Shown: positions 31,825 through 42,629, counted from the first letter of the stretch. The stretch: 64,000 nt of DNA from Actinernus sp. WN-2022 (GCA_030867875.1 JAOWCC010000028.1:124001-188000), one strand, 5' to 3'. Translations and numbers: made by a program. Notes: generated from the sequence alone by a model not told the origin.

Positions 31825-32166
31825 TCTGGCCCTGTCGGTCTTCTTGAGAGGCAATTTGTTTTTCAAGCTCAGAAATTTTGTTCCTGAGTTGTTCTTTCTC
31901 TTTCCTGCACTTTTCGTTAATGCAGTTGTTCTTGGGCGTCTTCTCCCCAAAGTGCGGATGACGCATCAGGTTTTCTGCCCTTCTAGCCTCTGTTACAGTT
32001 TTTGGTTTTGTAGGAGGCGGGATAGTGAAATCAGTAAAACTTTCACTAGAACTCTCACTGGAATTGTCATCTATAGGTATCTGATCAATTCCAGGAGCTG
32101 CGTTAATTGTCAATGGTGTCAATATCTGGTTCACCACATCAACCAGATGCTCGGCATTTGCTGTAC
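31825..32166 (-). CDS. BEN-domain gene, upstream exon with acidic linker and coiled coil
   Basis: Bounded by a TATATAG acceptor and a GTAAGT donor. It encodes a hydrophobic start (EHLVDVVNQILTPL), a Ser/Asp-rich linker (SSESSSESFTD), a basic TVTEARRAENLMRHPHFG block and a short coiled coil (KCRKEKEQLRNKISELEKQI). A coiled coil before a BEN domain is common. The first exon was not found. Confidence 0.55.
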
Positions 32167-32462
32167 CTATATAAGAAAGATAAATTTGTTACTTAATTAT
32201 ACTACTTAAATTCATTTATTTACATATAAAATCGATGTGTATTTAGTTGGATATCTATCGATTATTTGCTTTTTTTTACTTCATAAGCATCACTCAAGTG
32301 CGTATTTACTGAAGGGGCCATAATGCCCATCGGTAGCGGCCACACTTTTGCTGCCAAAAAGACGGCCGTGAATTTTGAATCTGCTATTAGCTCCAATAAG
32401 CCCGAACTACTAATATCCAGATTAGATATACTGAGAATAAGTAACTAAAATAGACAAGCTCG
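32167..32462. other. No gene seen
   Basis: AT-rich, probably intron or 5' flank of the BEN gene. Confidence 0.4.
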
Positions 32463-32612
32463 AATAGAGCAGATTTCCTATGAGTGGGACAAACTACAGC
32501 ACTGACTACAGCACGGTTATCGTACGACATGCCGTGACGTTGAAATGGTTTCCCATTGTTTTTGTCCTGCTGATCCAATCAAATCACAGAACTAAGGCAC
32601 AGCACATTTAAT
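32463..32612. mobile_element. Truncated MITE (TAGAGCAGATTT family)
   Basis: It starts AGAGCAGATTTCCTATGAGT and runs through GGGACAAACTACAGC, ATGGTTTCCCATTGTTTTTG and CTGCTGATCCAAT, all shared with the fuller copy at 42662-42866. The far terminus is lost. Confidence 0.6.
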
Positions 32613-32672
32613 ACCAGTTTCAATCTCCAACTAAAAAGGCTAGAAATCTTTGAAAGCAAGTCATTTTCAAAA

Positions 32673-32727
32673 GTGATATCTTCATGTGTGAAGATATCAT
32701 TTAGATCTTCACACATGAAGATATCAC
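32673..32727. repeat. Foldback repeat (GTGATATCTTC family)
   Basis: GTGATATCTTCATGTGTGAA (start of a 23-bp arm, 32673-32695) pairs perfectly with 32705-32727 across a 9-bp loop. It looks like the core of a palindromic MITE. Confidence 0.7.
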
Positions 32728-32804
32728 ATTTTCGAAAGAGATGTACACTGGTTATTTCATTGAAAATTATATATTAAAAGCAATTAATATCTAATTTAGG
32801 CAAG

Positions 32805-33050
32805 GTTGGCATGATCTTGGCAAGATTCTCAACCTGGGGAATGATGTACTATTTAATTTATAACAGGTATATAAGATCTTGGCAAGATCTCAACCTGGGT
32901 AAGCAATAAGTACATAATGTACTTATTGCTTACCCAGGTTGAGAATCTTGGCAAGATCTTGGCAAGATTAGATCTTGTCAATCTTGCAAGAGCTTGCAAG
33001 ATCTTGCCAATTTAAGATTAGATCTTGCCAAGATCTTATATCATATCTTA
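32805..33050. repeat. ATCTTGGCAAGAT-rich palindrome cluster
   Basis: The 13-14-mer ATCTTGGCAAGAT and its inverse occur about eight times. In the centre is a perfect palindrome with 25-bp arms (32891-32915 and 32917-32941) and a 1-nt loop. No coding frame. Confidence 0.7.
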
Positions 33051-34157
33051 CCGGTTTAGAAGCAGCTTTGTTCTTTCACACGTCAGCTTACATAATAAAT
33101 CATGCCCTGTTCCTGTATACATATAGTATAGTATTTGCTGTGTTTATTACATTAGCCATTTTGATGTCAATTTCCTCCTTCCAGTTGACACACGCACTCA
33201 TTATGTGAAGGCACTGTTCTTTCCATGATCTCAAGTGATATCAAGGCCATCCATATAGTGTTATTCCCCGTGTTATTGCCTCCATTTTGCCCTTTCACCG
33301 GGTATTTCGGCACGTTTTCCAATAATCATAAGTCAGTAGTATAATTTGGTACATCGCAAATATTTTCGCATGTTTGTTTGGAGTGAGTCGATCGACTCGC
33401 TGGTAAATCACATCTAGCACCTTTGAATCCAATCCAGTGTAGAATCATACCGTACAGACCTTTAGTAACGTATTATTCCTGTCCTGGCCCAGTATGTGGT
33501 GCATTTATTTTGCCGTAAAATAAATGTTGGGGTGGAACATTTAGAACTCTCATTGTTTCTCAAATTTTGTGAGACCTGTATCTCAAAAAGGGAGAATTTC
33601 CCTGATAATTAAGAGCTTTGCTCTTGTTACAAAGCCCTACAGTGGGGCATTTGTATAGCATGTAGCTTAAATAATTAACCCATGGACTGGGGCATTATCT
33701 GTGACCATATCTGATTAAAAAATATCAAAAGCCTGATAAATGCCTTGGGATTGGAGTGGGAGACTAGGCAGGTTCAGAATGGATATATTAAGCCAATTGC
33801 CTTAAAGTTAATTAGCTAGCTTCTTAATAAAATTTAATTTTGATGTAATCTGGCATAACCTAAGTTAGTTTAACTGTAAGACCAGGTTGGATGTACATGT
33901 GAACTCAATTTTGAAAAACAAAATTGTCATCTCGATTCATTAGTCTTTGCCGTATTAAACATCTCCCAAGATCAGCATACATGTACCAGGGGTACCCAAG
34001 GCCAAGCCAAGGGCGAAACTTTATACATTTTTCAACCCCTTGTATTCCTCCATATTACATGTGGCCGCTGATAAGTGCATTATATAGTCACCCTTCTTCC
34101 CCCATCAACTCCAAATACCATTAAGCTTAAATGTAAGTGTAACCTGAAACTGCTTAC
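33051..34157. other. No gene seen downstream of EnSpm exon 2
   Basis: No exon continuing the EnSpm transposase was recognised here on minus. AT-rich with no other repeat. Confidence 0.4.
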
Positions 34158-34404
34158 CTTTCTTGTGGTGGTAACTCATTGATTACCAGATACACAGGCC
34201 AGACACCCATCTTGGTAGACCAGCTGATAAGGGCAACTCCATCCGTGTTTCCGAGAAAGGAAACATTGTTTGGATCTGATAAAAATCCCCCGTTCTCAAA
34301 GTGCATCTTGTACAGTTCTCCATCGTACACATCTTCGATGTTGCTTTTGATAATCTTCGTACGCTCAAAGCGATAACGACGACACTTATCGAGATTTGAG
34401 CCGG
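34158..34404 (-). CDS. EnSpm/CACTA-type transposase, exon 2
   Basis: Bounded by acceptor CTTGCAG and donor GTAAGCAG. In the phase set by exon 1 it is open throughout and encodes blocks diagnostic of animal EnSpm transposases: IEDVYDGELYKMHF, GGFLSDPNNVSFLGNTDGV (with the first catalytic Asp) and WPVYLVINELPPQER. The catalytic core continues in later exons that are not found downstream. Confidence 0.75.
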
Positions 34405-34832
34405 CTGCAAGAGTACACGAGAAACTCGTTATCAGTCTCCTCTTTTACAAAATCACTTAATTTGCCATAGGAAGCCCAAAACGAAAATAATCCCTGTCGC
34501 AGTGAGTGTAAATTCTTTTAAAATACGAAGGAAAAACAACACACATCGAAGGAAATAAGACAATGCTTCTTGCACAAGAGGCAATGACGATCTCTTGGAC
34601 TATTTACCGTCTGTCCGATTCCAAATTATTGAATCCATAACTTTACAGTGAAAAACATTGCGGCCGTTGGACAGATTGATTCAGATTATTGTTGAAAACT
34701 GTTGCGGTATCCCTGCGCGAGCTGCATGTAATTATCACTTTTCCTATATTTGGCCTTGTAATTTTCAGTATTGTCAGTATGAATATGGCGAAGCTAAATA
34801 AATAAATAAATATAACTTCTATATATACTTAC
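34405..34832. other. Intron of the EnSpm-type gene
   Basis: Donor GTAAGTATAT at 34823-34832 and acceptor TTGCAG at 34405 (minus) frame it. Contains no other feature. Confidence 0.6.
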
Positions 34833-35757
34833 TTAAGAGAATAGATTTTAGTTGCTCAGCCACTGAGAGTTCCAAGAAGAAAGATTGTTTATCCAACATT
34901 GTTTGACAGAGGCTGCATTGATGGGGGCTGTCTTCAGGTAATTCAGTTCCAACATATTTCTGGCACTTACTATTCGGGCAATAGAAATGTCTTGTCACCG
35001 GATGTCGAAGCTTCCTAAAGTACTTGTGGAATTCGCCTATGCCAGAGAAACACTTATTTTGTTTGGGACTGTGGACACGAATGATATCTAACAAGTCCTC
35101 AGCTGCGACTCCAGATAACTTATGGCGAATAATGAACGCCATGACCAGTAAAGCACTTTCGCCCTGAGATATTGTTGCGCCCTCGTACAACTTGGCATTT
35201 TCGTCACCTTCAGGCTGAGTTTCTGGCTCAGCATCATTACAGGAACTTAGAAACCATTCCTCTGTTTCATCATAGGATACTGGCTTATGTCTTACTGTAT
35301 ATAGAGTATCTAACTCTGTCACCTCCTCTGTTTTCCCGTCCCCGTCCTGGCCATCTGCAGAAAATGCCCCTTTCCAAATTGAAAGATCTTCGGGTTCAAT
35401 TATGCTCGCTTCAAAGTCGCTTTCGACTTCCTCTATTTCCATACGTATACACGCGTCTGTGTTCTCCATAACCAGTTCAGGGATATCCGATTCCGTTTCA
35501 AGGTTGCTTGATTGGATTTCTTCCTTACTACATGTAGCTAAGAGCCGCATATCGCTTAGTTGACGGCTTTGACGAATTTCGTTTAAGCTAGTACATGTAC
35601 TTCGGCGTGGGCAGATACCAATATTCGTATCGCCTTCAGCTTCTACTTCACTCTTGTCAGTATCCTGCCGAGAATACTTCTTATATCGCCATTTCGACGT
35701 TCTTGAATATCCAGCACCTTGTGTTCGTGATCTTGGACGCTTACTCCCTTCATCCAT
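34833..35757 (-). CDS. EnSpm/CACTA-type transposase, exon 1
   Basis: The exon starts at an ATG (MDEGSKRPRSR) and runs 308 codons to a GTAAGT donor. It has a basic N-terminus, an acidic middle, and a C-terminal module SALLVMAFIIRHKLSGVAAEDLLDII followed by a zinc-ribbon-like CPNSKC...CSLC and VAEQLKSIL. This order (helical module, Cys pairs, EQL) precedes the DDE core in animal EnSpm transposases. The open, full-length exon argues for a fairly young copy or a domesticated gene; terminal repeats were not located. Confidence 0.7.
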
Positions 35758-37234
35758 ATCTCCAAAGCGAATAATCTAAACTAAACCAATATTCCGACAC
35801 GACGCAGTTGACTTCGCTGTAACTTTTCGCGCGCAAAACCGCGCGATATATTTGATCTGATCGAATATCGTCAAATAAAGGGGCGTGTATTCCACTGACA
35901 CTGATATGATACAGGATGCATTTTTAACCGCATATTATTCATTCGCTTTCTACGCTGAATTCAACGGTCAACTCGAACAACAGTTTTACAACCTCACATT
36001 TAAGTTAATATACGCTTACTTAGGATTTGCTCCGTGTTCTTTTTTAGTCATTTTAATGAAAGTATACTTTGGTTGGTTCCATCTCTGCGTTTGAAAATCG
36101 ATATATACGTACTATAGAGAAGGATTTCTGAATTCAAATTTGCCGCTTACCCGACCACAATTCAAAGGGAAATCAACCGACTACTGAACAGTGAACTCAG
36201 GTACGTAATGCTCAGCTCATTATCAATAATACTCACATATTGAATAATGTAAGATAAAGAGTGAATGCCTCAATCTTATTGCATTTACGTATATTCTGAC
36301 ACTCATTTCAATGAATAGCTTTTTAAAACGTTAACGTACGTGTGTGGTAGCTATCAAAGCGCATTTCATTTCTACAACCGCCAGTTCAACTCCAAACTGC
36401 ATTTTAGCGCATAACCGACAAACCCAAAATGATAAACTTTTTCATGACAAAAGACAAAAATAATTACTTAGATTAACAGCTATATATGAGTATGCTTTGA
36501 AGTGATAGAGGAACGTGATACAACATCGGTTATTTATTTTATATTTGATCAGAGGGTGTTTCAAAATTATTTGACTCATCGATCACGAGCAGGTAATAGG
36601 ATACTTATGGGACTATAAACTCAGTTACATGTTCTGAGTTGTATCCGTGCGCGTTTAATACGTACTACAGTCAAGCATTATACGAAAAGTCGAACAGGCG
36701 GGTAATGTAGTAATAGGGCGCTAACTGAGGCTTTATTGTAGCGGATGCATACTTTGCTTCCCTGCTAGCAGAGATCTCTCACTGCCTTCGTAGAGAGAGA
36801 GAGATCTCTGTTAACATGTAGGGAGGGAAATGCTTTGCATACTTGAAATCAAATCATCTTACGGACACCAGATCGCAAACACAAGATGGCGTAGTGCTTG
36901 TTTGAAGCGGAATTCCGGCATTAACTCAAGGTTTAATACATGTCTTTATTTAATAAAACCGTATAGATTAATTACCAGTAACAGATTTAGCGCATAAAGT
37001 CATTCTTTCTTCGAATCCTACACAGACATTACTCATTAGCATGATATTTTTAAAAGGAGAATTCATACTCCCGTGGATTGACGTGCAGGACGACCCTTAA
37101 CGAAATAAATTTGATCAAGCTCAGTTTCCTGGATGGAGTTGTTCCCTTCTGAAATGTAGATCAGTGTACATGCAAAACTAAGAGTTGTTTGTAAAACGTC
37201 CCAAGTTTATGATTGTTTTTAATTACATTGTAAG
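35758..37234. other. No gene seen between EnSpm exon 1 and the plus-strand gene
   Basis: GC-richer patch at 35820-35860 (GCGCGCAAAACCGCGCG) could be a promoter between two divergent genes. A foldback of GAGAGATCTC words lies at 36772-36810. A YY1-like CAAGATGGCG is at 36881. Otherwise featureless. Confidence 0.4.
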
Positions 37235-37442
37235 ATGGCTCCTGAACTGCCAAAGGAATTCGCCGTTGTCGGATGGGACAAATTAAATGGAAGCCAACTG
37301 CCTTACAAAGAGTGGGAAGTGCTTTCTCTGAAGGACAGTAAAATAGGTTTCCCGGATAAACCTGAAGTAGTAAGCCCTGGAGAACGGGAAACCTACTATT
37401 CTCCACGTTCATTTTATGAGGGCACCATCACTTCCGTCCACG
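37235..37442 (+). CDS. Lysine-rich gene, exon 1
   Basis: ATG in good context (GTAAGATGG), then a 69-codon frame encoding PKEFAVVGWDKLNG, SLKDSKIGFPDKPEVVSPGE and SFYEGTITSVHG, ending in phase 1 at a GTAAGT donor. The pattern (hydrophobic -AVV-W-, a charged loop, ...YEG-I.S.) is that of the short N-terminal module found in cnidarian BEN-domain proteins; this is an impression, not a search. No such BEN domain is seen downstream within the window. Confidence 0.5.
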
Positions 37443-38104
37443 GTAAGTGACACAAACTTAGCGGGTTATTTCTAATTTGTGGAAAATAAGCTTATTTCAC
37501 TAAATTATTCTATAATTAACACAGGCAAATAATGGTGTCCCCTTGTACTTTGTTTATATCACAAACAATAAACGCCGTGGCGGATCTAGACGCTCTGCTA
37601 AAGGGGTTAATTTACCTTAATTTAAAAGGCAACACAAATATCGCGAACTCTTTGCTATAAAAAGCCATTTTAGCTCGGCACAAATAAAGCTCAATCTGTA
37701 GCCGCGTTAGTTTTTGTCGCCTAATACACTGTTTTATAATACATATCATATATTTGCCTCGAATACACCTTTCTCTAAAGCCTGCGAACAGTGATTTCAA
37801 GTAGAGGATGGCGTAGATATTTACATACATTTCTGTTTTTGCGGTCCTCTCCAACCTCGATTTGGACCCATTGCATGTTCGCGGTCATCGGAAAGAATGC
37901 GGGTAAGGTTATTAAAAAAGTTGAAAATGGTAGAGTGAATGAAACGCCGTGCTCATTAACCTAAGGGAAATATATAGCCAGTTTCCGATAGCTTTTGGAG
38001 TTGCTGCAGGTGTAGTATAGCTTTGCTTTTTAGCAAAACTTTAGATTGAATTAGACTGATGTAGAGGATCCATAAGTGTTTTTTTATATTTTTATTTTTA
38101 CAAG
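37443..38104. other. Intron 1 of lysine-rich gene
   Basis: Bounded by GTAAGT and TTTTTACAAG. No embedded feature recognised. Confidence 0.45.
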
Positions 38105-38194
38105 ATAATCGAACGGAGGCTAGCAAAGAGCTTGAAGGAGAAGGTGTTGACGACGATGACGGCTATGCACCGATCATGGAATCGACGGCGAAAG
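38105..38194 (+). CDS. Lysine-rich gene, exon 2 (acidic)
   Basis: 90 nt, phase 1 at both ends, encoding ASKELEGEGVDDDDGYAPI. Acceptor TTTTTACAAG and donor GTACGT. In-phase continuation of exon 1. Confidence 0.5.
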
Positions 38195-38262
38195 GTACGT
38201 ATCAAATTAAAGAAAATATCACAAAAAATAACATGTGCTTCTTAATTTTGCAACATCATTTC

Positions 38263-38281
38263 TTGCTCTCTCTCTCTCTTT
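38263..38281. repeat. (TC)n microsatellite
   Basis: A short CT run inside intron 2. Confidence 0.7.
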
Positions 38282-38354
38282 TATTATGGTTCATTCAATT
38301 TGTCAATAAAATTATGAGATATTCTTTATTTGTTTTTTGCTGATGCGCACACAG

Positions 38355-38444
38355 TTGGGATGTCAATATCTTCGAGGGATCCGGCTGTCAATAAAAGGAA
38401 AAAGGGAGATGACGTCGGACGTTCTACCAAGAAAAGTCGCACAG
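38355..38444 (+). CDS. Lysine-rich gene, exon 3 (basic)
   Basis: 90 nt, phase 1 at both ends, between CACACAG and GTACGT. It encodes SSRDPAVNKRKKGDDVGRS and KKSRT, which looks like a bipartite nuclear signal. Confidence 0.5.
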
Positions 38445-39402
38445 GTACGTATATAATATATACATGCTGCATGTACATCAGTTTATATATATAGATGTCG
38501 CCGGAAACGCTGCGTCTTTTTCTGTTGTTCACGGAAAGGATCGACAGAAAAAAAAACAGGGTTTCAGATGACGATCAATGAGAATACAACGGCAAAGAAC
38601 TAGAAACAGGGCGAAGATTAGGAGATCAATTCCGCGAACACTTGCTAAATTTTAGAACTAACAGCTAGGATCTCGCCACTTCAACCTTCCTGGCCAACAG
38701 ACATTCAATTAACCCCATCACTATATTTGTCTTCATCAAGGTACTACCGACACCCGTAAATGGGCCCCGTAAATGCAAGAACAGAACTTTATTTTCAAAT
38801 TAGGCACTTTGGCACCTCACGGTATTAATGGACTCTTTTCGTTCATTTCATTTCAGGATTCACATATTCACTCATACCAAGAGCCATTACTCCTGCTCAT
38901 ACTTAGATCAGCATGTTTAATTAGTTTATTCATCGCCACTCTTTATTGGTTCTATTACAGCTATTAGCATTTGTATTGTTAATATTGGAGCAATTTTAAT
39001 TTCAATTGATCCGAGCCGGTAAATGTTTCCTCAACGCTAATCATATACTCAACAATAATTTATATACCCTTCCCCCACCCACAATTTCCTCTTTTGCTAG
39101 AGCTGGCTACTCGCTTCCCACGACGGTTAGCATACTCTAATCGACTTTAGTTGATTACACCAGTGGCAAAGAACTTTGTGTTATATATTTGTCATAAAAA
39201 AATCTTCACTTGCTTTATGTCGATTTACACGTACTCAAGTGCGCTTACATTTGCGCTTGGGAATGTTTTACCAGTCTTTGTGCTAGCACTAGATTAAGTC
39301 ATGTGGTCGACGCATCTGCACAAGAGCTATATTCAAAGCACTTCATATAAATGAAGATCACTTTGTATATTTATTATAACAATATGCTATCAAAATCTTC
39401 AG
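38445..39402. other. Intron 3 with MITE remnant
   Basis: Contains a half copy of the MITE described at 47771-47895 (at 39107-39170: CTACTCGCTTCCCACGACGG, GTTAGCATAC and TTTAGTTGATTA). A 33-bp word (TGCACAAGA/CTATATTCAAAGCACTTCAT) is repeated at 39317-39362 and 39509-39554. No gene. Confidence 0.45.
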
Positions 39403-39450
39403 TGCCACCAAAAAACAAGAAAACTACTAAAGCCAAAGAAACTTCTGCAG
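39403..39450 (+). CDS. Lysine-rich gene, exon 4
   Basis: 48 nt between AATCTTCAG and GTACTA, phase 1 at both ends, encoding PPKNKKTTKAKETSA. No further exon can be supported; a possible acceptor at 39693 leads into a TG-repeat and is probably not real. The rest of the gene may have been displaced by insertions. Confidence 0.45.
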
Positions 39451-39722
39451 GTACTAATTAATGATACTTGAATACTATGTCATGATAAATCGTTCGCAAT
39501 GATCTGTTTGCACAAGACCTATATTCAAAGCACTTCATATAAATGAAGATCACTTTAATAGTAGTGACTCAATATCGTGAACACTACTCAAATAACCATT
39601 GCACTTCAATCGACAACACCCATACCAAGTTTTTTTGTGATTCTAATGACCCTCAAGGAACAATATTGAAAAGAAAGTAATATTAAACTACAGAATTGAA
39701 GGAAATTGTGGCTGAAATGTAC

Positions 39723-39835
39723 ATGCACAGCATGTATGTATGTGTGTGTTGTGTGTGTATTATGGCTCTATCATTTCCAACCCCCCCCCCCCTCCCCCCA
39801 CCCCCCCAGGCATACCCTAACCTAACCCCCCCCCC
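39723..39835. repeat. TG-rich and poly-C low-complexity tract
   Basis: GTATGTATGTGTGTG at 39733 is followed by two C-runs at 39780-39806 and 39825-39836. Confidence 0.8.
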
Positions 39836-40140
39836 CTGGAATACGTGGGGCATTTGCACATTGACATTTGACAGACAAGAGAATCAGTAGAGAACCAATT
39901 CTCTGGCTACTCTAGCACAAACCATGTTGACACAAAATTATGCTAGAACTCCATGCAGTACAGTACATGCTATAGATTGTATATATAAAATGCATATGTT
40001 GTGGCTCAATTTTAATTCTGGTTAAAAAAATTAATTGAACTGGTTCAATTTATTTTGAACAAGTACAATTTTTACTTACAATTGTGATTTTGTAGTTTGG
40101 GGTTACCTTTCCATGTAAGAAAATAGTATAATAACAAGAT

Positions 40141-40635
40141 ATGGTTAAAACAAAAATTAAGGTCTTCAACTTCAATCATATAGACAAGGACTTGAGTGAA
40201 GCAGACGTCGAAATGTTAAAAAAGCTATATGCACACTACCACAAAAAATGCTTCTGTTACAAACAGGCATACAAACGATTCAAAAAGGTCAACACAATTC
40301 TTCACTTATCGTCAATTGGTCTCACAAGTACAGGTGTAATTGTTGGGTCTATAACACTAAATCCAATTGTTCTTGGCACTATTTCAGGTGCTGGATTGGC
40401 GCTCCAGGGACTACTAAAAATGAAAAACTACAATAGGAAAATAGAAATGTGTAAATTTGCATACACAAGTTATCAAAAGATTCTAAATAAAATAAGGGCA
40501 TATCTGCGTGGAGAAGAACTCGACATTGAAAAATTTACATTAGAGTTGAACTGGTTGGATGATCGAGTATCAGACCTCTGTCCAATAGTTGATTGCTTTA
40601 AAGTTAAATATGATAAAATGTTCATAACATCCTAA
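40141..40635 (+). CDS. Hydrophobic 164-aa protein of Polinton-like type
   Basis: Intact frame from ATG to TAA. The N-terminus is basic and helical (about 1-55), followed by a Gly-rich hydrophobic hairpin (SIGLTSTGVIVGSITLNP then IVLGTISGAGLALQGLL, about 58-95), then a conserved helical part (RKIEMCKFAYTSYQKIL, LRGEELDIEKF, LDDRVSDLCPIVD). I recognise this layout from small proteins that sit beside Polinton-like or PLV-like gene sets in cnidarian genomes; a virion-membrane or entry-related role is speculation. Its stop overlaps in opposite orientation the end of the VLTF3-like gene by 4 bp. Confidence 0.55.
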   Translation: MVKTKIKVFNFNHIDKDLSEADVEMLKKLYAHYHKKCFCYKQAYKRFKKVNTILHLSSIGLTSTGVIVGSITLNPIVLGTISGAGLALQGLLKMKNYNRKIEMCKFAYTSYQKILNKIRAYLRGEELDIEKFTLELNWLDDRVSDLCPIVDCFKVKYDKMFITS

Positions 40636-41252
40636 ACTATAACCTTTTTCTTGAGTTTCTTTTCGATCTTCTTCATAAAAACACCCTTATTAGTCTTTAT
40701 ACAGTGCCACTTATTTATTTCACAAATTCCATTCCACAATTCTTCATATTGTCGAATGGTCTTCTTTCCTATGGATCGTATACATTTTTTCATATTAGCT
40801 TCATAATTTAAATTTTGGTTTTCATGATATCTCAATTGGAACAGCTTATAAAATACGTAATCTAAAATTGGATATCTCTTCCTAGATCCTAATTTAGTCA
40901 TAGCGTTTTCTAGCTGATTAAAATATTCGAGGATCTTATTGCGTTCATTAAATCGTAAATCAAATTTGATAAGAATGTTATCTAAATGATATTTTCTGTG
41001 GTAAACAGATTTTCATCTTATTCGATATTTATTTTCACAGTAGTCGATATATCCATTCACCAAACCATATCCATAAACGACACCACAGTTTTGGCAAACA
41101 TCCATACCATTATCATTAATCATATATATTTTCTCACAACACGACTCATCCTCTTTTTCACGTACATAATCTATCTATCGCTCATCGCAGAAAGGGCATT
41201 TAAAATCTCCCATATTCTTAAATTCATCATGAATCTCTAAATTACAATCCAT
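40632..41252 (-). pseudogene. VLTF3-like late transcription factor gene, two nonsense codons
   Basis: One continuous frame of 206 codons is closed only by a TAG at codon 26 (41175-41177) and a TGA at codon 80 (41013-41015). It encodes a zinc ribbon made of FKCPFC and CQNCGVVYG, then a YHRKYHLDNIL motif and a C-terminal block (YPILDYVFYKLFQL, then YEELWNGIC). This order is that of the poxvirus late transcription factor 3 (A2L) family found in nucleocytoplasmic viruses and Polinton-like viruses, where it drives late (virion) genes. All signature Cys remain; the second ORF piece from 40901 is open. I infer a dead viral gene. Confidence 0.6.
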
Positions 41253-41639
41253 TCTATACTATTATATTAGACATTAAATTTACATTTTAACATATCATAA
41301 AATAAATAATATATAGAATCGTAAAACATTTCCAAGAATTATCGAGCACCACAAAATCGAGCACCAAAAATTGGAGTAGTGTTGGGGTGGGGGATGTATC
41401 AGATCATTTTTCCTAAAATGGTCCGGTACCCCCCACCTCTATACTACTGAGGACAGTCTGGTGGTCGATATGGAGTAATACAGTACCGCTCGAAACCTGT
41501 ATTCTGATTGCACCATTTACTGTATAGCGTAGCTCTATTGTTTTTGTACTGCACGTTCTAAAGGTTAGGGTGTTTTGTATTGTTGGGTAAGCCAATGCTG
41601 TGGCTCGTTTCGAGCGGTACAGGCCGGCTCTCGATATGA
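41253..41639. other. No gene seen
   Basis: AT-rich to 41330, then unremarkable sequence to the LINE fragment. CGAGCACCA recurs at 41343 and 41358. An inverted pair GTACCGCTCGAAAC (41483) / GTTTCGAGCGGTAC (41608) suggests a ~140-bp MITE at about 41481-41623. Confidence 0.45.
41481..41623. mobile_element. Short MITE with GTACCGCTCGAAAC ends
   Basis: AGTACCGCTCGAAACCTGTA at 41481 has its reverse complement near 41606-41622 (GTTTCGAGCGGTACAGG), giving ~15-bp inverted ends around ~125 bp. Confidence 0.45.
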
Positions 41640-41880
41640 CACACATATCACGACTGACTTTGATTTCTTGCGTTGAAGTTTTATCCAGAGCTGATGAAAA
41701 TTAGCATCGGATATTTGTGAAAGCTCGTTTAATACAGAATATGTAATATCCTTCCGCACGTAAGCGCATACACCACCGCCCTTCTTGTGTAGACGATCAA
41801 GTCTATACAACTTGTATCCATCTATACTGATCTCGCCATTGGTTAGCGTGGAATTGAGCCATGTCATAACCAAAGTATAT
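41640..41880 (-). mobile_element. LINE endonuclease fragment
   Basis: On minus it encodes TWLNSTLTNGEISIDGY, a DR-HKKGGGVCAYV motif and LWIKL, the central part of the apurinic-type endonuclease domain of CR1/L2 LINEs. Both ends are truncated; it abuts an EnSpm exon upstream. Confidence 0.65.
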
Positions 41881-41892
41881 ACATGTATGTAA

Positions 41893-42629
41893 ACTGTGTT
41901 TTCTTTCACTTTGGCATTTATCTTTCCTTCTGGCAGAGAGATCTCTTCCTTCCCAATGGCAAGATACATACATGTACAATGTAGAGGGAAAGGAACTAGA
42001 CCTCTACCAGTGAGTGTAGAACGTTTTCTTCGATACACATGTAATGCCATACACAATCATGGGCAAACCAAACAGGTTTTGAAATTGACTTCTACTGAAA
42101 ATTTTGTGTGCATGCAGTGGTGTGCAAGCATGATCGAATTATGTCGCTATCACTTTTTGAGCCCACAGTCAAAGTCATGCGGGATTATGACAAGGGTACT
42201 ACATGTACATATAGGTACAATGTACAGTACATGCAGGTAATCCAATGCATGGACAACAAAAAAACATCCTACAGTGTACATGTACAGTGTTTATTAACGG
42301 TTGTTTTGCTTTATAATGGTTCAGTAGTTGAAAGAGATGGACAGGAAGGCAGTGGTATACAGTACTTTTCGAAGATATTACATTTCCCCTAAAAGACAAT
42401 GCTGTTGTAATATTTTCAAACAGTATTGTTGTATACACTGCAGCTACAAATACATTTACATGTGTATACATGCATCACCACCTTATTTGTTTTTAATGGT
42501 TTATTACTTACCATCTGTCTTGAATACAAACTTCTTATTGACAAGGCATATGGCTGGAGAAAGGTCTGAAATTTGGGTTTCCCTTTACCAAACCACAATC
42601 CTGCAAACATCCTGTTGGCTCTGGAGAAT
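41893..42629 (-). pseudogene. EnSpm/CACTA-type transposase, two later exons (fragment)
   Basis: The exon 42629-42512 (acceptor ATTTTAG, donor GTAAGTAATA) encodes FSRANRMFAGLWFGKGKP and FLQPYALSIRSLYS, the block that follows ELPP-R in EnSpm transposases. A second short exon at about 41948-41893 encodes EISLPEGKINAKV, the next block, and is then cut off by a LINE piece. The phase of the first exon (needs two preceding bases) is exactly that left by exon 2 at 34158-34404, but it lies 8 kb upstream of it, so it is a different copy or a rearranged piece. Confidence 0.6.
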
